From contig OX578279.1 of NCBI GenBank assembly GCA_951217055.1, forward strand, positions 40,015,610 to 40,079,609: a DNA stretch of 64,000 bases. Direction: 5' to 3'. Below the pieces are notes generated by a model. The model did not search any database. It saw only the letters and a list, made by a program, of their open reading frames with translations, and was not told where the DNA came from. The stretch is from Gerris lacustris (Eukaryota > Arthropoda > Insecta > Hemiptera > Gerridae). Numbering within the stretch: position 1 is the stretch's first letter; each line of letters opens with the position of its first letter. A program made the translations under genes and the position numbers. Below, piece after piece: positions 43,245 to 56,700 of the stretch.

Positions 43245-44452
43245 TTATTCTTTTGGTGTAGTCATTTCCCAAATGTCGACTAGCATTCGAACAAGTTGCC
43301 TGTAATTAATACATTGAAAAATAAAACCAATCTAGTATAATAACTTCTACACTTCAAAAAAATAAAGTACATAAAACACAAATTTTAAATTCACGATAAA
43401 AACACACCCGAAAATTGAATTAGATCTACGAATCTAACAAAGTAGACATAAGCAAGGGTCAATTTGTTAGGGGATAACACCACCTGATTGGTAGCACTTG
43501 TATTCAACCAACATACCTGGTTCTTTCACACTTATGACAATATCAAATAGATGTTTAAAGCTCTACCCCAGTAATGAAATAATACTGTAGTCATAAAAAT
43601 ACGACAAAGTGAGGAGGCCAAAAATAGTACATATTCATGTTCTTTTAAGGCTCTACCGCCCTTTGAGGTTAGGAAAAACAGTAAAATTAAAATTATACTG
43701 GTTCTAAGCAAGATATCAAAAATCTAATCACAGGCTTCATTCCTAATTTTAATTCTGCACAATTTGAGCCCTATTTCAACTTCCTATGATAAATAGTACA
43801 GGCGCCATTTTAATACAACGAGTTTTATCGTTGTATTGAAATGGCGCCTGTACTATATACACAATGGAATTTGTTATAATTAATAAATTATTTATATTTA
43901 ATTCCTAAGAAGTGAGAATTCAAATTAAGGCCAGCAAAAAAAAGAAAAAAAAAAATCTTGTAATAGCAGGAAAAAATATTTAAATAAACAAAAATACCTA
44001 TATAATTTTAACTAGAGCCAGTACTAGGAACATATTTTTCTAAGAACAATTTTAGACAGCGGACACTCCTGGTACATTTGAAATTATTCAAGAGCTTCAA
44101 TCCGCTGAAATCTAAAGATCACATCAAGAATGCATCTGCATCATGTAAACCTGACAGCATCGCTTCTTCTGTAAAAAATAGGAAAGTTTTATACGCATGA
44201 ATATCAAATTATTTTTAAAAAAAGTGTAATAGCATTAATTTTTAGAAAAAGTAATAGAATGTTTTCTCCAATTATAGCTAGTCAGCCACTTTTACAATGC
44301 AGGTACCTAAGTGTGGAGTTTATATTAAATTTAAATATATATATTATATATTAACTCACCATCATCAAAACCGTCTCGTTTCTTAGCAACTATATTTAGC
44401 CCAGAGCCAAAATCAACCAGACCTTCAACCATCCTGTTTGAATAGCGTAAAC
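43245..44452 (-). CDS. Possible gene 3: short spliced frame, 5' end unknown
   Basis: Three exons join in frame on the minus strand: 44360-44452, 44123-44168 and 43245-43299, ending in TAA. The 44452 and 44168 acceptors have good pyrimidine tracts. The 44360 donor is GTGAGT, but the middle exon's donor is a weak GTGATC; reading through it would instead stop at 44119. The peptide contains M-V-E-G-L-V-D-F-G-S-G-L-N-I, then A-K-K-R-D-G-F-D-D-E-E, then L-V-R-M-L-V-D-I-W-E-M. If the ATG at 44432 is the start (AGGATGG context), it would be 58 residues. Otherwise this is the C-terminus of a larger protein whose upstream exons I could not find between 44460 and 49045. A TTTATT at about 43066 gives a minus-strand AATAAA. 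I do not recognise the product, and it could be a remnant. Confidence 0.4.
43794..43855. repeat. 28-bp stem hairpin
   Basis: Arms 43794-43821 and 43828-43855 pair over 28 bp with one mismatch (G-U in one RNA strand) and a 6-base loop, gttttA. The core is tagtacaggcgccatttt. It lies in the intron between the last two proposed exons of gene 3. It may be a minimal MITE or a hairpin RNA precursor; the sequence cannot decide. Confidence 0.85.
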
Positions 44453-44993
44453 CTATAGAGAAATGAGAAAGAAAAAAAAGTTTTAAAAAAAAAATTGGAA
44501 AGCCTAGTTTATGTGCATGCAAACATCTAATAACTACTTCACACATAAAAAAAATACATTTAAATTTAATCCTGTGACCCTTTTGATAAAAATATTGATT
44601 AAGTTTTATATGATTTTAAAATAGAGAGAGAATGCAGGCTAGTAACTTTAATAACTGAGAAGAATTAGTTCTAAAACTTTGTTAAAGAATAACAATGGTA
44701 AAGAACTAGAAATTATTTTGGATTTTTCTTTTGTTTCTGTTACACCTAGAAATAACAAATTAATTGACTATTTGAATAAGCTAGGAATAAAAAATGTACT
44801 TTAATATCTGTGCAATCTGTCCATGGATTTTGAGTTTCAAATGATTATCGCCAGATACCACACATAAGGCTCAGACCTTAGTCATTTACAGAATGGTATC
44901 TCCATAACTGAAAGCGTTTTGTGTCTTTAAATTAAGTTAGACTCAATATGGCAAAGAACATTCCCCATTTCAAGAAACCGGCTGTTCGTCAAA

Positions 44994-46197
44994 TAGTCCA
45001 GGATAATAAGGAATAAAAGGGGAAATAATTTATTAAGTTTTGAAACTTAGTAAAAACACTCTTAAGGGGTGTAGTAGTAGGAAACAGTAGTCAAGTTCAA
45101 GTAAAGCAGCAGCAGCAGTTCAAGTTTCCCCCTCTTGGGGGGTGTGTCCCCCCTCCCTCCTCCTTAAAGTTCCAAATTAACTTATTTTTTTTCAATTTTT
45201 ATGCAAAACGGTTTAATGGTAATAACAGAAGTGTTATTACCAAAAATATGTTTCACATTATTCTGCACAAAAAAGGTCCTATGCATGTTTGAAGTGAGGC
45301 AAATCGTTATCGAGATATTGTAGTGGGAAAAAGATAAACAATCCATTACCGTCTTTTTAAGAACCAACATATCCTAAAAACTACTCATCCGATTTTAATG
45401 AAATTTGGATGGTAGGTCATAATTAGCCCATTGTTGGTAAGTTTCAACCTTCTGTGACCTTTTTTTTTATCTTTCACAAACATACATTAATTTACACCTA
45501 TATCTTCAAAAGTACTCAACTGATTATTATGAAATTTGGATGTTTTTGTCGAAAGCAGATAGCCCCAAATTAATTTCAACCCTCTGCGGTCTTTACATTT
45601 TGCTAAATTGATACTTTAATTCATAATTGGCAGACAGACAGACAGGGAACCAATTTAGCAGATGCAAAGAGTGCACAGTTGAAATTAATTTAGGGGCTAC
45701 TTTCGACAAACCCTCCAAATTTCAATATAATCAGTTGAGTACTTTCGAAGATATAGACGTAAATATAAATGTATGTTTGTGCGCATGTGGATGATAATCA
45801 GAAGGTTGAAACTTATATGGGATCAACAATGGGCTAATTATGACCTACCATCCAAATTTCATTAAAATCGGAAGAGTTGAAAATGCGTATATGGATTTTT
45901 TTAATATCTTTTTCCAACAACAATATCTCGAAAACAGTATGTCTCACTTCAAACATGCATAGAACCCTTTTTATGCAGAATTATGTGAAACATATTTTTG
46001 GTAATAACACTTCGAAAAATGAACAGTTTTGCATAAAAAGTGAAAAAAGTAAATTTTGGACTTTAAGGAGGGGGGGGGGGGGGGAACTTGACTGTTTCTT
46101 AGTGCTACACCTCTTAAGAGTGTTTTCACAACGTTTCAAAACTTTATAAATTATTTCCTCCATTTGCTGTTTTTTCTACTAATTTGCCTGGACTAAA
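44994..46197. mobile_element. ~1.2-kb palindrome (foldback) of a dispersed repeat
   Basis: Left arm 44994 to ~45640 and right arm ~45650 to 46197 are inverted copies. Matching pieces include tccagg.taataaggaa, cttaagaggtgtagcac, poly-C/poly-G runs beside aaagtccaaa, aatttggatggtaggtcataattagcccattgttg and gtactcaactgattat. The centre is a cagacagacagacaggg run. The same arm sequence (gccaacaatggcctaattatga) reappears at 63900-63960. No coding content. Confidence 0.8.
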
Positions 46198-46199
46198 AA

Positions 46200-49044
46200 A
46201 GAACAGTGACAATGTCAGTGTATGAGAAAATGTATGAGAGGATTTTAGCTGCAGTTTTGATATTATATGTAGCAGGGGAAGAGAATGTAAATAATTCATA
46301 TTTATTTAATAGTTGAAATTTGAATAGATACTGAATAATTTTTAATTTGCTGTGCTACCATCATATATATACTTAATTTTTAAGATAAGATAATAGAAAA
46401 GGCAATATTCCAGCTTACTATCCCAAAGTAGGGAAACTGATGACTAAAAGATTTTAAAATGTAAAATAGTTAAATGCTTTGCATGCTTCTACTCTCTATC
46501 CTAAATTTGAATAAAAAAATTCATTTCGACCCTTTAACTTTAAAAAAAGCTTTCAACAATTTGATTTCAGTAATTATTATGATTTGTTTAAATTAAAATG
46601 CATCTGACCTTTATATTATATGACAAATCATCAATTATGATTCTATAACAAAGTATTTTAGTTTCACACTGTGCAACTCTAATTACATGGGGATTAAATT
46701 GTTTGAAATTTCAATTATCACATAAAGAGTTTATCAGCTATACGAGTATTTTGAAATTGCATCTTGCAGGTATTAATAAATGACTGAAACTGTTAAATAT
46801 TTGTAAAAGGCAAAAACTTCTCCAAAGCCCAACAAATTTCTCTGTTTTAGGCAAGAAATCATGCCTTCTGGTAAGTGATAATAAAAATAAATGTAATAAA
46901 TAAGTAAGAATAGTGAAGAAAGTACGTGCGTCTTAAAAATCTGATTTTCAAATAAAATTAGAAATTTTATATGGAAAATTTATTGGAAGCAGTTTATAAT
47001 TTGATTAAAAATTTACTGGCGAGTAAGGTATGCGAGTACCCATTCTACATACAAGGGATGCATTTTTATACATATACAAGTTCTCTAAAATTAGACTGAA
47101 TAATTAGCAGATTTGTGGATAACCAAAGTTGCACAGTACAATACATTTTACACATATTAATGTTTAAATAAAAGTAGTGGCTCTTTTAAAAAATATCAAC
47201 TAAAATAGATGATTGCCTCAAAAAGCAAGTCTTCTGATTTTATTATTTATTTATTTTTTTTTTTTTTCAGAATAATAAACTTTTGTCTAAATATATGCTC
47301 AAATATTCTTTATGAGCTCTTAGTACAAAAGTATTTATGTAAGCAATTGTAATTTATAATTATTTTATGTGAATTTGTAAATGTTTTATATAAATAAATA
47401 AGTAATTTTCAGAAAAGGTTTGCCAAAATAGGTTGTTATAGACTAGCGGATTTGTCCAAACAGTTTTATTTTTATAATGCACACAAATAAGTGTGTGTCG
47501 GTGCAAATACTGATTTGAATGCAAATGTTTGGAAAGGGATACTTAAACCACAAGCTTAAGTAATTAACCATTACTAAGGTAAAAATGTTCAACAAACCAC
47601 CCGTTCATTCGGATGTGCTCAATTAAATTTTGTGAGAGCCACTATTAGAATGAAACATTTAAATTGAAAAGGTCTTACCATGATAATGTTTTGTGACATG
47701 TAAATATTAAAAAATAATTTTAGCTAGGGTCACAGATAATTTAAAAAATAATCTTATTTTTACAAACTAGAATGGACCGACATACCATTGATATTCTTCC
47801 CAAGAACAATTCTGTTCTTCATTATGTATTTAATGAACAAAAAATATTCAATCATCATGTTAATAACTCAAACTTTATAAGATGTTTTACAGATAAAAAC
47901 ATTTGAAAATTCTTATATCTAAATAATAATTTTTCATTTATTTATTATTTTATTAAAAAAATAGTAAATAAAGCAAGGAAATAAATTTTAAAATAAATAA
48001 ATTAGGAATACACAAGATTAAAAAATAAAAGTGATGTTTTCAAATTTGCAATTGGAATATAAAATAATTCTGAATTTTTTAAAATTGTGATATGTTCCAA
48101 ATTATCATTGGAATAAACAACTTCAGAATTAAACAACTAAAAACTAACAACAAATAATTAAAAGTAGTATTATACTAAAATATTAGATTTCATAATTTCT
48201 TCTGTCTTCATTTCAGTTTGCTTATTCTTCATGCCAATAACTTGTTATTATTCATTTAACATTTTAAAATAATTTACTGTTTTGCCAAACAGTATATTTT
48301 AACCAATCAATTTAATATTTTGCAACTCCTGTTATTTTAAAAAGAATCTAAATTTATATAAACTAATATTTAATAAATATAGATATATTTTTTTTAAGTT
48401 AAACGTACCTTTAATTGAAATAAAAATATAAAACAATTAAATAAAAAATTGCTTTTCATATTGGTGCACCTCTTCAAAGGCGCATCAATATCACAAATAG
48501 AAATATATTATAAAAAGTTCTTACTATATTATTAATTATGTTATCTTATTAAATTAAAATGAAACTAATTAATGAAAAAATAATTATTGACAAGTTATAG
48601 CAGAATGGTTTTTGGACCATTGGCCTTTATTAACTAAATTCTTTTTTCAAAAAAACTGTGACTTCATCTTTATTTCTTCATCCAAAGGTGCTTCTTAAAG
48701 ATCTTCCTGCTGTGAGTGTGATATAAAAGTAAGACATTCATTCTACTCTTTGACATTCAACATTCAAACACTAAACACCAAGTAATATTTAAATACAATA
48801 CCAGAGTGACTTTAGTATCAAAGGGTAAGATATCCTAAGAAAAAATTCTAAGAGGGCATATATTTAAATGTGTTAAAATATTCTTCATGCATATGAATGA
48901 AAATAAAATAAATATCACAGTAAAATAAAATAGCCAATGTTTTAAAATTATTCTCCAATAAAAAAATTATGAAAATATAGTTAATTAATGTAAATTCACA
49001 GCACGTTTAAAACATTTAGTATAGTATACAGAGAGTACGAATAC
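46200..49044. other. Intergenic between gene 2 and gene 3, plus gene 2 3' UTR
   Basis: Extremely A+T-rich. The gene 2 3' UTR must lie at the right side; minus-strand AATAAA signals occur near 48616 and 48667. A good minus-strand donor (catg/gtaaga) at about 47678 could belong to a non-coding 5' exon of gene 3, but no open frame joins it. Nothing else is recognised. Confidence 0.4.
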
Positions 49045-50829
49045 TTATTTCCTTTTTCGTAGGTTTCTATCTACTTTAGCTTTAGTCTTCTTTTGGGACA
49101 TAACTGTCCTGGGATAGGATTGAGAGTTGGGTTTTCTTTTATTATCTGCAGGACCATTTAAATTTTGAGCAACTGAAGGTTCCTCCAAAGATCTAGGGAC
49201 AGGACATTCTTTCAATTGAGCAGGAGTTTTAAATTTAGGTTTATAATCTGAAGAGTGGTAGGTTTGGGGCATGGAGAGAGATTGTTGATCAACAGATGTA
49301 ACCACTTCAGACGGGACATTCTGCTCCACAGAGGCGACAATAAATGAATTAGGTTGGGGATCGTAATTAATAGAAGCTGTAGAAACAGAATAATCAATAG
49401 CAGGAGGGAATAGGGAAGTATTATTGGGCACCAAGGGTTGCACTTTAGGATCTATCATGGCGATACTAATCATAGGGGTGCTGGGGTATGATACTTCGTC
49501 ATCTCTCGTACCAGGGGTGGTCTTACCATCCTGCTCATCCTCCTCTTTTTCCACAGAAACAGTCTTGCGCTTCTTAAATGGAAGGCATGAGGCGGGATCA
49601 GGATCCTGTATCTTTTCTGAAGCCACTCTCTGTTTGTTTTCCATGTACTGGGTAAGGGTTTTGTAATTGGTAACAAGGGCAGTTTGGTTAGCAGTACACT
49701 GGACGCAATTGCATCGTGAAGCCTCCTCGCTTCCATCATCATTATGAAAAGGGGAAGGTACTGTGGTCTCTGGAGGAATGGTGTTATTCAATAAATTGGA
49801 ACGGAACATATGTTGGCTAGTAAATATCTTGAAGTCCCTCCTCAATGTCTGATCGTGCAACATACCTTTGCACTTTTCTTGATTCGCCTCATGTTCAGAT
49901 TTAAGATTCTGATCCAGTTGTTGATCTGCACCGGCCTTGGGTAGTTTGATATGGCTCTTGTAGAAGCCTCTTCCAGATTCCTGTATTCTCGCCACTGTTT
50001 TCTTGATGAACTCTTGCTTAGGATCTCTCGGTACCTGCGAGCTCTGGGAAAAGTTAATAAGACTCTTAGCAGCAGTTATCTCCTGAGCTGTTATCTCCTG
50101 GCTTATGTCCCTTTGATACAATACACAATCATCCTTGGGCTGTAAGTCCTGGCTCACGTCCCTTTGAAACAATACACAATCATCTTTGGGCTGTAAATCT
50201 TGCTCAGGTAATATTCGATCTGGTGTCCTATACACAGGTTCACAAGGTGTTGGTATACTGTCCTTCCAAACAGGTGTAGAACAAGCAACATCATTTGTCA
50301 ATATTCTTTCTTCAGGTATAGCTAATTTGTCACTTCGATTTTCTGGGAAAATGCTGTCCACTCTGTTAACTTGCTCATTGCTCTTAATAATATCAACACT
50401 AATTTCAGCATCTACAGGTTCATTTTTAATATTTACTACTGAAGGGCTCTGACAACTCTCACCACCACCAACTGGCAAAGAAGGTTCCATGGGTGACTCG
50501 ATCCTTGGTCTAACAAAAGTAATATTACTCTGGTTAGAACATTTTTCAGTTAACAATGAAGTGGACAATGGCTTGATAGCAGCTAATTCAGATATTTCTT
50601 GCAATCTTCTTTTCTTTTTTAACTTTTCCGCAGAGTCACATGTCTGAGAATTATTAGTTTTGAAGACAGGAGTGGCGATTCCTTTGCACTTAGCTTTTTT
50701 ACATTTGTTTTTTAGTTTTTTCCCTTTGATTATATTGGCCATTCTGATCTGATGAGCCACTCCAGACTCATTAGACATACTAGACCAAATATTATTAATA
50801 AGTGCAGTAGAACCGCCTCGATTCTCCTC
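49045..50829 (-). CDS. Gene 2 terminal coding exon (594 residues)
   Basis: The exon starts after TTTCTAG with E-E-N-R-G-G-S-T, 17 codons upstream of the first internal ATG, and ends at a TAA at 49045. The region is low-complexity and polar, so probably disordered apart from short motifs. A 17-residue direct duplication (Q-D-L-Q-P-K-D-D-C-V-L type, about residues 558-590) shows as a 51-bp tandem repeat at about 50110-50200, followed by a doubled Q-E-I-T-A. A block with D-P-K-Q-E-F-I-K-K (about 49985-50025) matches D-S-K-K-D-F-V-E-K in gene 1. The Cys, KKRK and SPM-type motifs follow in the same order as in gene 1. The last ~150 residues are Ser/Pro/Gln-rich and end in a lysine/arginine cluster. 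Confidence 0.88.
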   Translation of the reverse strand, partial: EENRGGSTALINNIWSSMSNESGVAHQIRMANIIKGKKLKNKCKKAKCKGIATPVFKTNNSQTCDSAEKLKKKRRLQEISELAAIKPLSTSLLTEKCSNQSNITFVRPRIESPMEPSLPVGGGESCQSPSVVNIKNEPVDAEISVDIIKSNEQVNRVDSIFPENRSDKLAIPEERILTNDVACSTPVWKDSIPTPCEPVYRTPDRILPEQDLQPKDDCVLFQRDVSQDLQPKDDCVLYQRDISQEITAQEITAAKSLINFSQSSQVPRDPKQEFIKKTVARIQESGRGFYKSHIKLPKAGADQQLDQNLKSEHEANQEKCKGMLHDQTLRRDFKIFTSQHMFRSNLLNNTIPPETTVPSPFHNDDGSEEASRCNCVQCTANQTALVTNYKTLTQYMENKQRVASEKIQDPDPASCLPFKKRKTVSVEKEEDEQDGKTTPGTRDDEVSYPSTPMISIAMIDPKVQPLVPNNTSLFPPAIDYSVSTASINYDPQPNSFIVASVEQNVPSEVVTSVDQQSLSMPQTYHSSDYKPKFKTPAQLKECPVPRSLEEPSVAQNLNGPADNKRKPNSQSYPRTVMSQKKTKAKVDRNLRKRK

Positions 50830-53720
50830 CTAGAAATTAATTTAAAAATTCATTACAAAAAATGTTAAAAGTTGAATTGTTATATAATAAGGTGTCAAAG
50901 AACATACAACATGTTCAGATCAACCTTGAGAAGAAAAGTATGATTTAAATTAATTTACTATGAGAATGACAAATATGCGTTGTTTTTTTGCACCATAAAC
51001 ATACCTGATCTTCTTCACTTGAAACTCTAGAGTCATCAGTATCATTATTGTTGGAGAATGGTGTTCGGTCAAAATTCGTCATATAAGAGCTGAGAGCGCC
51101 ACGCTTCTCGGATGTGTTGATCTGCTTTAAAAACGCCTAAAACAGATCCAACAATCATTCATATTTAGTGGCAATAAAAACCAGAATACAACAAGAGAAG
51201 ACTTAAATAAAGGTTGTTAACATAAATAACTCATAATTTATATTTTTAAAGAATTTTTCTGACCTTAATTTTTTCTTTTATACAGAATTTAGCTTGCAAG
51301 AGGAACATGGTAATATCACTCCTGGACTTAGGAATTTTAGGTAATATACCAGAAAAAATGCCAGCCTTGACAGATTCTCTGAAAAGTGGAGGAGGATGAA
51401 GTTTCGCAGCTGCCATTTTCATGATATTTTTTTTGTCATCTAAGCTTTTCACCACTCGCTTCCACATTTTGAATGCAAGCACATAGCGAACATAAGTGAG
51501 GTCACAAACTGCACGTCCTGGCGATTCTCTCAGCACTCGACTACAAACATAATACTTTTCATCACTCACTTTTCATCATTTTTTTTTAACAATAAAAAGA
51601 CAAACAAACTATACATCTGTCACATATCTTGATAAACATAAATATAAATTAAAAAGATAACTTAGATGTGGCAAATAAATATAAAATATATTATTTATTT
51701 AATATGACCTACAAGCTAACTTACAATAATAAAAACTTTACCAACCCCCTACCAAAACCTTTGACACAAATTGTGTTCATTGTATAATAAATAAGGCACA
51801 GCATAGTCATCAGTATTCATAAGAAAAAAAATCATTACAAATAAATAACTTCTGATTCTGTATTTTAGGCACACAGCAGTCTGATTAGGAGAAGGAGGAA
51901 CAATGTTCAGTCCTGACTAAATTGTGAACTAATTGTGATCACTTTCCGTTGGTACTTTCCTTAAAGTTGCAGTTGTTTTCTATGGGAAGAAAAATTAAAT
52001 TAAATTAAAAAGAAAAAAAGAGAAAGAGAGCAAAAAAAAAAGTTTAAAAAATAATAATAAAATAAAAGATAATAATTGTAATTCTATATATAAATTTAAT
52101 TGGTGAATATGCTGTTAATGCATTAAGAAAATCAATTTTGGGGTGTCTTTGTAAACTCAAACACATATTAGATATTAATTTAAGAATCTAAAAGGTAATT
52201 AAAACTCAAAATATGAGCACCAGGGTTATGAGATGATTTTTATGATATCAGTACAAAAGTCAGGTAACAAAATGTATTTAAATGATTTTGTTGCTGACAT
52301 TTATGGTTTTGGAGGAGTATTATTAAACCATTCTTTAATAATGAGATACTGAAATTCAAACAGTGAAATGGTTTAAAACAAGAACAAAAACCTATTAACA
52401 AAAAAAAAAAAAATAAATAAAAAATAAAAAAATAAAAAATAAAAAAAACCAGTGAGATGGTTTAAAACAAAAAACCTATCAAAGAAATAAAAAAATAATA
52501 GTTTAATTACTCCAGATTGTATGGCCAATGTCAAAATAATAATAAGATTGCATACGTGAATATGAGGTTGCACAGCTCCCAATAAGTTTTATTCATGTAC
52601 TTAGTTTTGAAAATTGCATCGAGGATATGGTCATGAGAGCGATCTAAAACAAATATTAAAATACTTATATATTTTACACAAATGTATATTCAATAAAATA
52701 AATGCATAACTAAAATTATAAAAATAAGTAATAGCATTACCAAGAAAAATGAAAAGAGATGTAGTAAGTTTACTGGCTATCTTAAATAAACTTTCTTTAC
52801 TCCGACTGGAAAAAAAAGGAAATCATAAAAATAAAATAAAATCAATCAGTTCAATGCATATATCAACTAACCCTGATAAATTAAATCACATTTAAAAGAA
52901 GAATGACTGATTGAAAAACTTTACCTTGAGGCCATTATTTCCATGTCGATATACATAGCCAAGAGATCAGACATTTTATCGAGGTATGAGGAATGTTCAA
53001 GGGGCTGGAAAAATATACATACACACAAAAATAAAAATAAAATAATTAGAAGAAATAATGTATCTATAATACATCCTTATTCCTTCCGTATTTCACCAAT
53101 ATTTAGGACAAATCAGAAGGATATAGATCAACTGCGGTGGAACCTTAATAACTCAAACCTCAAAGGAACATTTTTTTACTTTGAGTTGTGTACTTTTCAA
53201 CTAATTATGGTTAGATTATTAGCAATCTCGAAATAGGGCAACAGAAATTAACAACTTACCATGAACTTTACTTACCAAGAATTTTGAGTTATTAAGGTTC
53301 CATTGTACTTTTGTTACACTTAAACAATATTAAGACAGTAGTAATATTTACAGCAATTCTTAATTTAAATATGCTAACTGACTAACAAATTCAAGTAGTG
53401 CCTGTAAGAATTTAAGGAATCAGTCCAAGTTAGAGTAGTTCAAATTAATATTTAAACAAATAAGGATTCATAAAAAGTTAATTAATTCAGATGATAAGAG
53501 GAAAACAATATTTTAACACTTATGGTTAAAGATAAAGTAGAACTAACCTTCTTAATATCAGAATAGAAAAAATGAAATAGAAGAAGTGTTCCATTCATAG
53601 TTTTCTTAAGTTTGGCGGACCTTTTAGGCTTCATATGACATTCCGAAACAGAGGCTGATACATTTCTAGAAGCAAAATGAGGCTATTTAAAGAAAGAGGA
53701 AACAAATAAAAACACACAAA

Positions 53721-53755
<35 letters not shown>

Positions 53756-56700
53756 GAGGGATGGATAATAAGACATATTTTCAGTTTAAAATTAGATTAA
53801 ATAATATTAATTATACACACATTTCTACATCCTGAATCAGAAAATCCTTAATGTATGGGTGATGGTATATACTATCAAATACTACAACTTGATGGATTCT
53901 TTTGATGATAAGACGTCATCTCTCCTGGGTGAAAAAATTATAACATCCCTTTTACATTAGGAACCATCACCCTAACAATAAAGTTTAAACCCTGGATCTA
54001 GTAAACAAAATCTATCAATAAGAGAGAGCCAGAGACTATAATTAAAAAATATATAAATATAATACATATGTATAAAATAAATATTAATTTACAGATTAAT
54101 ATCGAAAGTACTTAATGAACACTTTAAAGTACATAAAAAATTAGAAATCCTTCTTAATTTTGTGGTTCTTGTCTCTACTTCAAAAAATCCAAAAGTATGA
54201 ACTCAAACTAGTCCTTATAGAAAATATTTCATATTTTAATAGTTTATAATTAGATTGTGATAATAGAAGCAACTCTATACAGGCAGAAGAAAGTATTTCA
54301 TGCATGACAATAATTAAAAATTCAATAAGTGACTTACCGTATATACTCGGTCATGAGATTTTCCAATGCGTGTATTTTAGTGAGACCAACCTCCATTTGG
54401 CACAATTTTGAGAATTCAGAGATCCATGGAAAAGACTTGTAAATGCTAGATAGGTTGCTAGGTGGAGTGTCAAGGCTGTTGTATTTAAAGGGTGATCCCA
54501 CACTATCTATAGAACTACTATCCACCAAAGTAGTTTTATCCAGCAAGATGGCTAAAACAAATCAGTTGTCCATTATCATGTTAAAACTCTTGAGTAAAAG
54601 CAAAAATTTGCTTTTACTCAAGCGTTGCCCCTTTTTTAAACCCTCCTTGTATGTTGTGTCTGCACTTTTCAATTTCTTATCTGATTGTGGTCCAGAGACT
54701 TACCAGTCCAACTTGCCAGTAAAGGTGAGATATGCACTGTTTTCTACACAATTACAATTTTCCTTAAGGTTTATATAAAAACCTATTTTATTTCAAAAGG
54801 TGAAAATATCAAGGAAAAGTTGAAGATGTAAAATTTATATTTTGAAACATTTTCAAGGTAAGGGAGGTTAATATAGCAGGATTCAATAAGTCAAAGTGGT
54901 ATATTCAATATTCTTTTATAAGAATATTGTATATACTTATAATTTATAATATGTTGTAGTCATAATAATAATAAAGTATTCTGTTCTTTCCAAAACAAAA
55001 TATTCAAATAGAGTAGGGTGACCAAATCATCAACTGGAAAAAACAGGACACCTTACATTCGGGACCCAATCCGGTTTGTATTGAACAGCCCAATTTAAAA
55101 TTGTATAATACTTAAAGAATTATTGCTAAAAGGGGCTCTACACCCATCCTATTTCATTCGTCTGTCCACAGAAGGTTCATGAGCGAAAAATTTTCTTTCA
55201 GCATTGCCATTATGGGCAGGGATTGCAAACAAATATTGACATATCTTCAAAAAAATTTAAAAATGATGCTCAAACAGAAAGGGTTTTTAGTAAGCAACGT
55301 AAATACGGGACATTTAGGCGTACCGGGAGAATTTTTCGGGACACCGGGAATGTTCGTGAAAAAACGGGACAATCCCGTTTTTACGGGATGGTTGGTCACC
55401 CTAAAATAGAGGGAACTCAAACAAACTAGCTTGATCAAAATCTTTATTCCATATTTTTTTACAAGGCTAAACTGAAAAAATGCTATAGGACTAGAGATGC
55501 AAAAAACATTGTCTTTTTCAAATTTAAAACATTTTTCACTGATGGTGGATGGTACTTTTTTAATTATTATAATTAACTGTTGTTAATAACTTTAATTAAT
55601 ATTTTATTTTTAAAATACAATACAAATATTTCCTATAGATTATTTCTTTAAACATTTAACATTAATATAAAATATTTTTGAAGAAAAATAGTGATTGATT
55701 TGTCGTACTAATCTCTACTACTAACATAGTCAAATAAAATAACTAATTTTTACTACCAACTTTTAAACTTTAAATGATAAAAATTTACTCAAATTTTATA
55801 ATTCAATCAATAATATATTCTCGTTTACAATATTTTATTTAAGATTAATATAATATATATTATATAAATTAATTCAATTCTATTTGAACTCATTTACACC
55901 CACTAAAAGCTGGAGTCAGATAAAGAGGCTCACTAGTGAACAAACTGGAATTAAAATGATGTATTATTATTATTTAAAGAGATTTAAATAGTATGCGAAT
56001 ATAAACATAAAAATTGATTGTGTATGATTTAAAAATTATTGTTATTGTTTTAAAAAAATGATAATACTGTTACATTATCATATTAGTAAGTAATTTTGTT
56101 ATATGTTATATACCTATATTTCAATAAAAGAGATCATTAATTTGGTCTAGGATATTAACAGCAATTGTTATTATTTATATAAGCATTCATTTTGAAATTC
56201 TGCTCTTATGAGGAGATGAAAGGCCCAATTACCTTGGCTGCCAGTGGATAAACTGATTAGATTGTCTAACATCATTTTTAAAATATAATAATTTAAATCC
56301 TATAAACCAGAGATGTAGTGTATAATTTTTAAGATATTGTGCAAGTTGTGTAACCATAATTTGCAGAATGTTGTTTCTGATATAAGAGTTAAATAACCAT
56401 ATTGAATAGTTAAGCTCTTAATATAATGAAAATATGTTTAAAAAAAAACAAAAAAACGTGAAATGTGGAAAAAAAGAGGGGCTTGTTTTTTTAAAAAAAA
56501 AAAACAAAAACACAAAACAGGTTTTTTTTATTTAAGTAAATTTCTAAGTAGGACAAAAAAAATGTATCATCAATGTTTGAACAAAAAAAATGCATTTTTT
56601 GACACTATTAAGTCATATCTCGAGCTCTCATTAGATCTTCCTTCAATTTTCCCACACTGTCAGAGTAAAATCTAAATGTAATACAATAGACTCTGACATC

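Noticed and set aside
47660..47700. Minus-strand exon ending at a good donor (~47678) as the exon before gene 3
   Set aside because: The frame that would join has a TAA just upstream with no AG acceptor after it. It could only be a non-coding exon.
49212..50452. Other frames overlapping gene 2 exon 9 on both strands
   Set aside because: They are shadows of the 594-codon frame, without splice or motif support.
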